NCBI RefSeq assembly: GCF_003862485.1
Contig: NZ_RRCM01000001.1
Location: 456,443 to 520,442, forward strand
Length of the DNA stretch: 64,000 nucleotides
Source: Lachnoanaerobaculum orale
Lineage (GTDB): Bacteria > Bacillota > Clostridia > Lachnospirales > Lachnospiraceae
Direction of reading: 5' to 3'
The notes under the pieces were generated by a model, which saw only the letters and a program-made list of their open reading frames with translations, was not told where the DNA came from and ran no database searches. Below, piece by piece: positions 61,937 to 64,000 of this stretch (within the stretch, counting starts at the first letter, position 1; each line of letters opens with the position of its first letter). The translations under genes were made by a program, and so were the position numbers.

Positions 61937-63139
61937 ATGAAATATATAGTGGTACTTGGCGACGGAATGGCCGACAGAGATATAAAGGAGCTTGGCAATA
62001 AGACAATACTTGATGTGGCAAAGAAGCCCAATATTGACGGCTTAAAGGGCATTATGGGTATGGTAAAAACAGTGCCTGACACACTGAAGCCCGGCAGTGA
62101 TGTAGCCAACCTTGCAGTAATGGGATATAACCCTTTGGAGTGCTATACAGGGCGTTCTCCGCTTGAGGCTGTAAGTATCGGAATAAAGATGAAAGACAGT
62201 GATGTGGCAATCAGGTGTAACCTTGTTACACTTTCAGATGAAGAGGATATTAAAAAAAGAAAGATGATTGACTACTCTGCAGGAGAAATATCAACAGATG
62301 AGGCAAAGGAGCTTATAAAGGCTGTAGAAGAAGCGCTTGGAGACAGCGAGTTTAAATTTTATCCGGGAATCTCATACAGACACTGCCTCATCTGGGATAA
62401 AGGTCAGACAGGCCTTAACCTTACACCTCCGCATGATATATCAGACAGAGTTGTAGGAGAGTATCTGCCGAATAATGATAAGATTTTTAATCTTATGGAA
62501 AGAAGCTATGATATATTAAAAAATCATCCTGTAAATACAAAAAGAATAAAAGAAGGTAAGAACCCTGCAAACTCCATATGGCTTTGGGGTGAAGGTACCA
62601 AGCCTAGGATAGAAAACTTCTATAAAAAGACAGGGCTGAAAGGCGCTGTAATTTCCGCCGTTGACCTTATAAAGGGTATAGGAATCAGTGCCGGTATGGA
62701 AAGCATTGATGTTGAAGGTGCGACAGGTACACTTGATACCAACTATAAGGGAAAGCTTGAGGCCGCAAAAAAGACATTGTTAAAGGACGGCAACGACTTT
62801 GTATATATTCACCTTGAAGGACCTGATGAATGTGGACATCACGGTGATATAGAGGGTAAAATTTTGGCGGTTGAAAGAATTGATAAGAATATAGTTGGCC
62901 CGCTTTGTAAGGAGTTAAGAGATGCCGGTGAGGATTTTGCAATGCTTATAATGCCGGATCACCCTACACCTATTGAGACCAAAACTCACTCATCCGATCC
63001 TATTCCTTTTAAAATCTACAGATCAAATGCTGAGAAGGGAAGTGTCGAGGTATACAGTGAAAAGAATGCGGCTAAAGGCGGAATATTTATAGAAGACGGG
63101 TACACTTTACTGTCAAAGTTTATAAACAATACATTATAA
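61937..63139 (+). CDS. apgM: cofactor-independent phosphoglycerate mutase, archaeal type (ApgM)
   Basis: The 400-residue alkaline-phosphatase-superfamily enzyme matches ApgM: YIVVLGDGMADRDIKELGNK (metal Asp), DTLKPGSDVANLAVMGYNPL with the nucleophile Ser, CYTGRSPLEAVSIGI, and C-terminal VYIHLEGPDECGHHGD and MLIMPDHPTPIETKTHS (metal His/Asp). It interconverts 3- and 2-phosphoglycerate. Related phosphonopyruvate decarboxylases are excluded because they belong to a different (TPP) family. It begins 15 bp after the ATPase gene, so it may share that transcript. Confidence 0.93.
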   Translation: MKYIVVLGDGMADRDIKELGNKTILDVAKKPNIDGLKGIMGMVKTVPDTLKPGSDVANLAVMGYNPLECYTGRSPLEAVSIGIKMKDSDVAIRCNLVTLSDEEDIKKRKMIDYSAGEISTDEAKELIKAVEEALGDSEFKFYPGISYRHCLIWDKGQTGLNLTPPHDISDRVVGEYLPNNDKIFNLMERSYDILKNHPVNTKRIKEGKNPANSIWLWGEGTKPRIENFYKKTGLKGAVISAVDLIKGIGISAGMESIDVEGATGTLDTNYKGKLEAAKKTLLKDGNDFVYIHLEGPDECGHHGDIEGKILAVERIDKNIVGPLCKELRDAGEDFAMLIMPDHPTPIETKTHSSDPIPFKIYRSNAEKGSVEVYSEKNAAKGGIFIEDGYTLLSKFINNTL

Positions 63140-63144
63140 TCACA

Positions 63145-63185
63145 GGTCTGCAATCCGGGATTTACGGATATGCAGACTTTTATTT
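63145..63185 (+). terminator. terminator after apgM
   Basis: GTCTGCA (63147-63153 region) pairs with TGCAGAC (63171-63177), with an inner TCCG/CGGA extension, and is followed by TTTTATTT. Confidence 0.75.
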
Positions 63186-63224
63186 GCCCTTGATATATGG
63201 TTTTTAATACTATATACTGATGTT

Positions 63225-63791
63225 ATGAAAACTAATATTGAAATTATAAATGATATGATAAAGCATTTTGAAAAGCTTGATATTGTAAAGTCTGAGGATA
63301 TTCCGGATATATCGCTGTATATGGATCAGATGACAAGTTTTATAGATGAGAAGCTGACAAGTTTTAAAAAAGAGGAGGATGATAAGCTTCTTACAAAGAC
63401 TATGATCAACAACTATACCAAGAATAAGCTTTTGCCGCCTTCAGATAAGAAAAAGTATACAAAGAACCATGTGATGCTGCTTATCCTTATATATTTTTAT
63501 AAAAATGTGCTTTCATTTGCCGATATAAAGAGTCTGTGTGACCTAAGTGTATATGACAGTTTTAAAAAGGAGGACGGCTCACTTTCAAGGCTGTATGATA
63601 TTTTGGTAAGTATGGAGTCGGATAAAAAAGATGCGATTATCTCAGACTTAAAGGACAGGCTTGAGTCTGCAAAGAAAAAGTCAAAAGACTTTAACAGCGA
63701 AAGTGTTGAGTTATTTACATTTTTATCAGATATTGTATTAGAAGTATATTTTAAACAACATCTTATTGAGTATATTTTGAATAAATTATAA
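63225..63791 (+). CDS. DUF1836-domain protein
   Basis: The 188-residue protein matches DUF1836, a family common in Lachnospiraceae and Clostridia. MTKTMINNYTKNKLLPPSD-like text (here LLTKTMINNYTKNKLLPP) resembles the winged-helix start of MerR-type regulators, followed by KYTKNHVMLLILIYFYKNVL. A DNA-binding or regulatory role is plausible from that helix-turn-helix look but no target is known. Confidence 0.88.
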   Translation: MKTNIEIINDMIKHFEKLDIVKSEDIPDISLYMDQMTSFIDEKLTSFKKEEDDKLLTKTMINNYTKNKLLPPSDKKKYTKNHVMLLILIYFYKNVLSFADIKSLCDLSVYDSFKKEDGSLSRLYDILVSMESDKKDAIISDLKDRLESAKKKSKDFNSESVELFTFLSDIVLEVYFKQHLIEYILNKL

Positions 63792-63950
63792 TGTAAACGT
63801 CAAAATATCTTTGTTTCTATACATACTTATATAAAAATAACATATAAAAGATATGAATTAGTAAGAAAATTTTAACTATACATGAGACCTTAAATTAAAT
63901 ATACTTAGAGTATAAAGACAGCAAGGCTGTGAAAATATAAGGAGGAATGT

Positions 63951-64000
63951 ATGAGGTTAGCTAAGAAATTGGCGATTTTCGGGACGGTCTTAGTATGCTC
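63951..64000 (+). CDS. start of a gene cut by the window end (exported or membrane protein)
   Basis: ATG 63951 follows a strong AGGAGG site and encodes MRLAKKLAIFGTVLVC, a typical positively charged then hydrophobic signal peptide or first membrane helix. The rest lies outside the window, so no family can be named. The 159-bp spacer before it is AT-rich and presumably holds the promoter. Confidence 0.6.
   Translation, partial: MRLAKKLAIFGTVLVC

Overview
The window reads as a stretch of chromosome from a low-GC, anaerobic, Gram-positive Firmicute, most likely a member of the Lachnospiraceae. The reasons are an AT-rich sequence, strong AGGAGG-type ribosome sites, a DUF1836 protein, MecA, ATP-type PEP carboxykinase, a DUF711/ACT pair, DUF969/DUF979 next to pyroglutamyl peptidase, an Rpn-type nuclease protein, and a set of molybdenum-hydroxylase accessory genes (ssnA, ygfK, hydA, xdhC). 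I cannot name the species from the sequence.

Layout. 1-2.1 kb is accessory: an Rpn/PDDEXK protein, an unidentified ORF remnant and a Cas6-type endoribonuclease with no other cas gene or CRISPR array. 2.2-8.2 kb is a compact four-gene operon: a beta-CASP-like metallo-hydrolase, a coiled-coil protein with a GrpE-like tail, a large Hsp70-like ATPase with a long helical C-terminus, and an M29-like peptidase. This is the best candidate for an undescribed system. 8.4-10.8 kb holds a putative 5-oxoproline transporter pair and pcp. 10.9-12.5 kb holds cupin, an unknown protein and hemerythrin. 12.6-15.2 kb pairs a P-loop kinase-like protein with a sucrose-phosphorylase-type GH13 enzyme.

15.3-16.6 kb is a gene graveyard: the C-terminus of a sugar permease abuts the C-terminus of a corrinoid-activation (DUF4445) protein, followed by an internally deleted uroporphyrinogen-decarboxylase-family methyltransferase. 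16.7-20.95 kb is a TetR-controlled set (TetR, CPBP protease, MFS pump, membrane protein, ketopantoate-reductase-like) with two matching operators around its promoter. A VWA lipoprotein follows. A second graveyard at 22.7-23.15 kb splices remnants of AraC, GH28 and the unknown protein of the hemerythrin operon. Then come a GNAT acetyltransferase and a secreted wall-binding protein.

25.4-29.8 kb is a metal ABC transporter whose last permease is fused to a complete DtxR-type repressor (as in chlamydial YtgCR), with DtxR-like palindromes at its promoter. pckA, mecA and tRNA-Gly lie on the minus strand (29.9-32.5 kb).

32.7-45.8 kb is a selenium/molybdenum purine-catabolism-type region: ssnA, ygfK, hydA, a molybdopterin-binding protein, an XdhC-family protein, moaA, a MOSC-MogA fusion, modABC and moaC. 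The hydroxylase itself is not in the window. 45.9-64 kb is mostly housekeeping: an SH3 membrane protein, ridA, an SPFH zinc-ribbon protein, mgsA, a zf-HC2 protein, polA, coaE, a YycJ-type hydrolase, ACT and DUF711 proteins, lepB, glgB, a MscS channel, a polar amino-acid ABC transporter, apgM, DUF1836, and the first codons of a gene that runs off the end.
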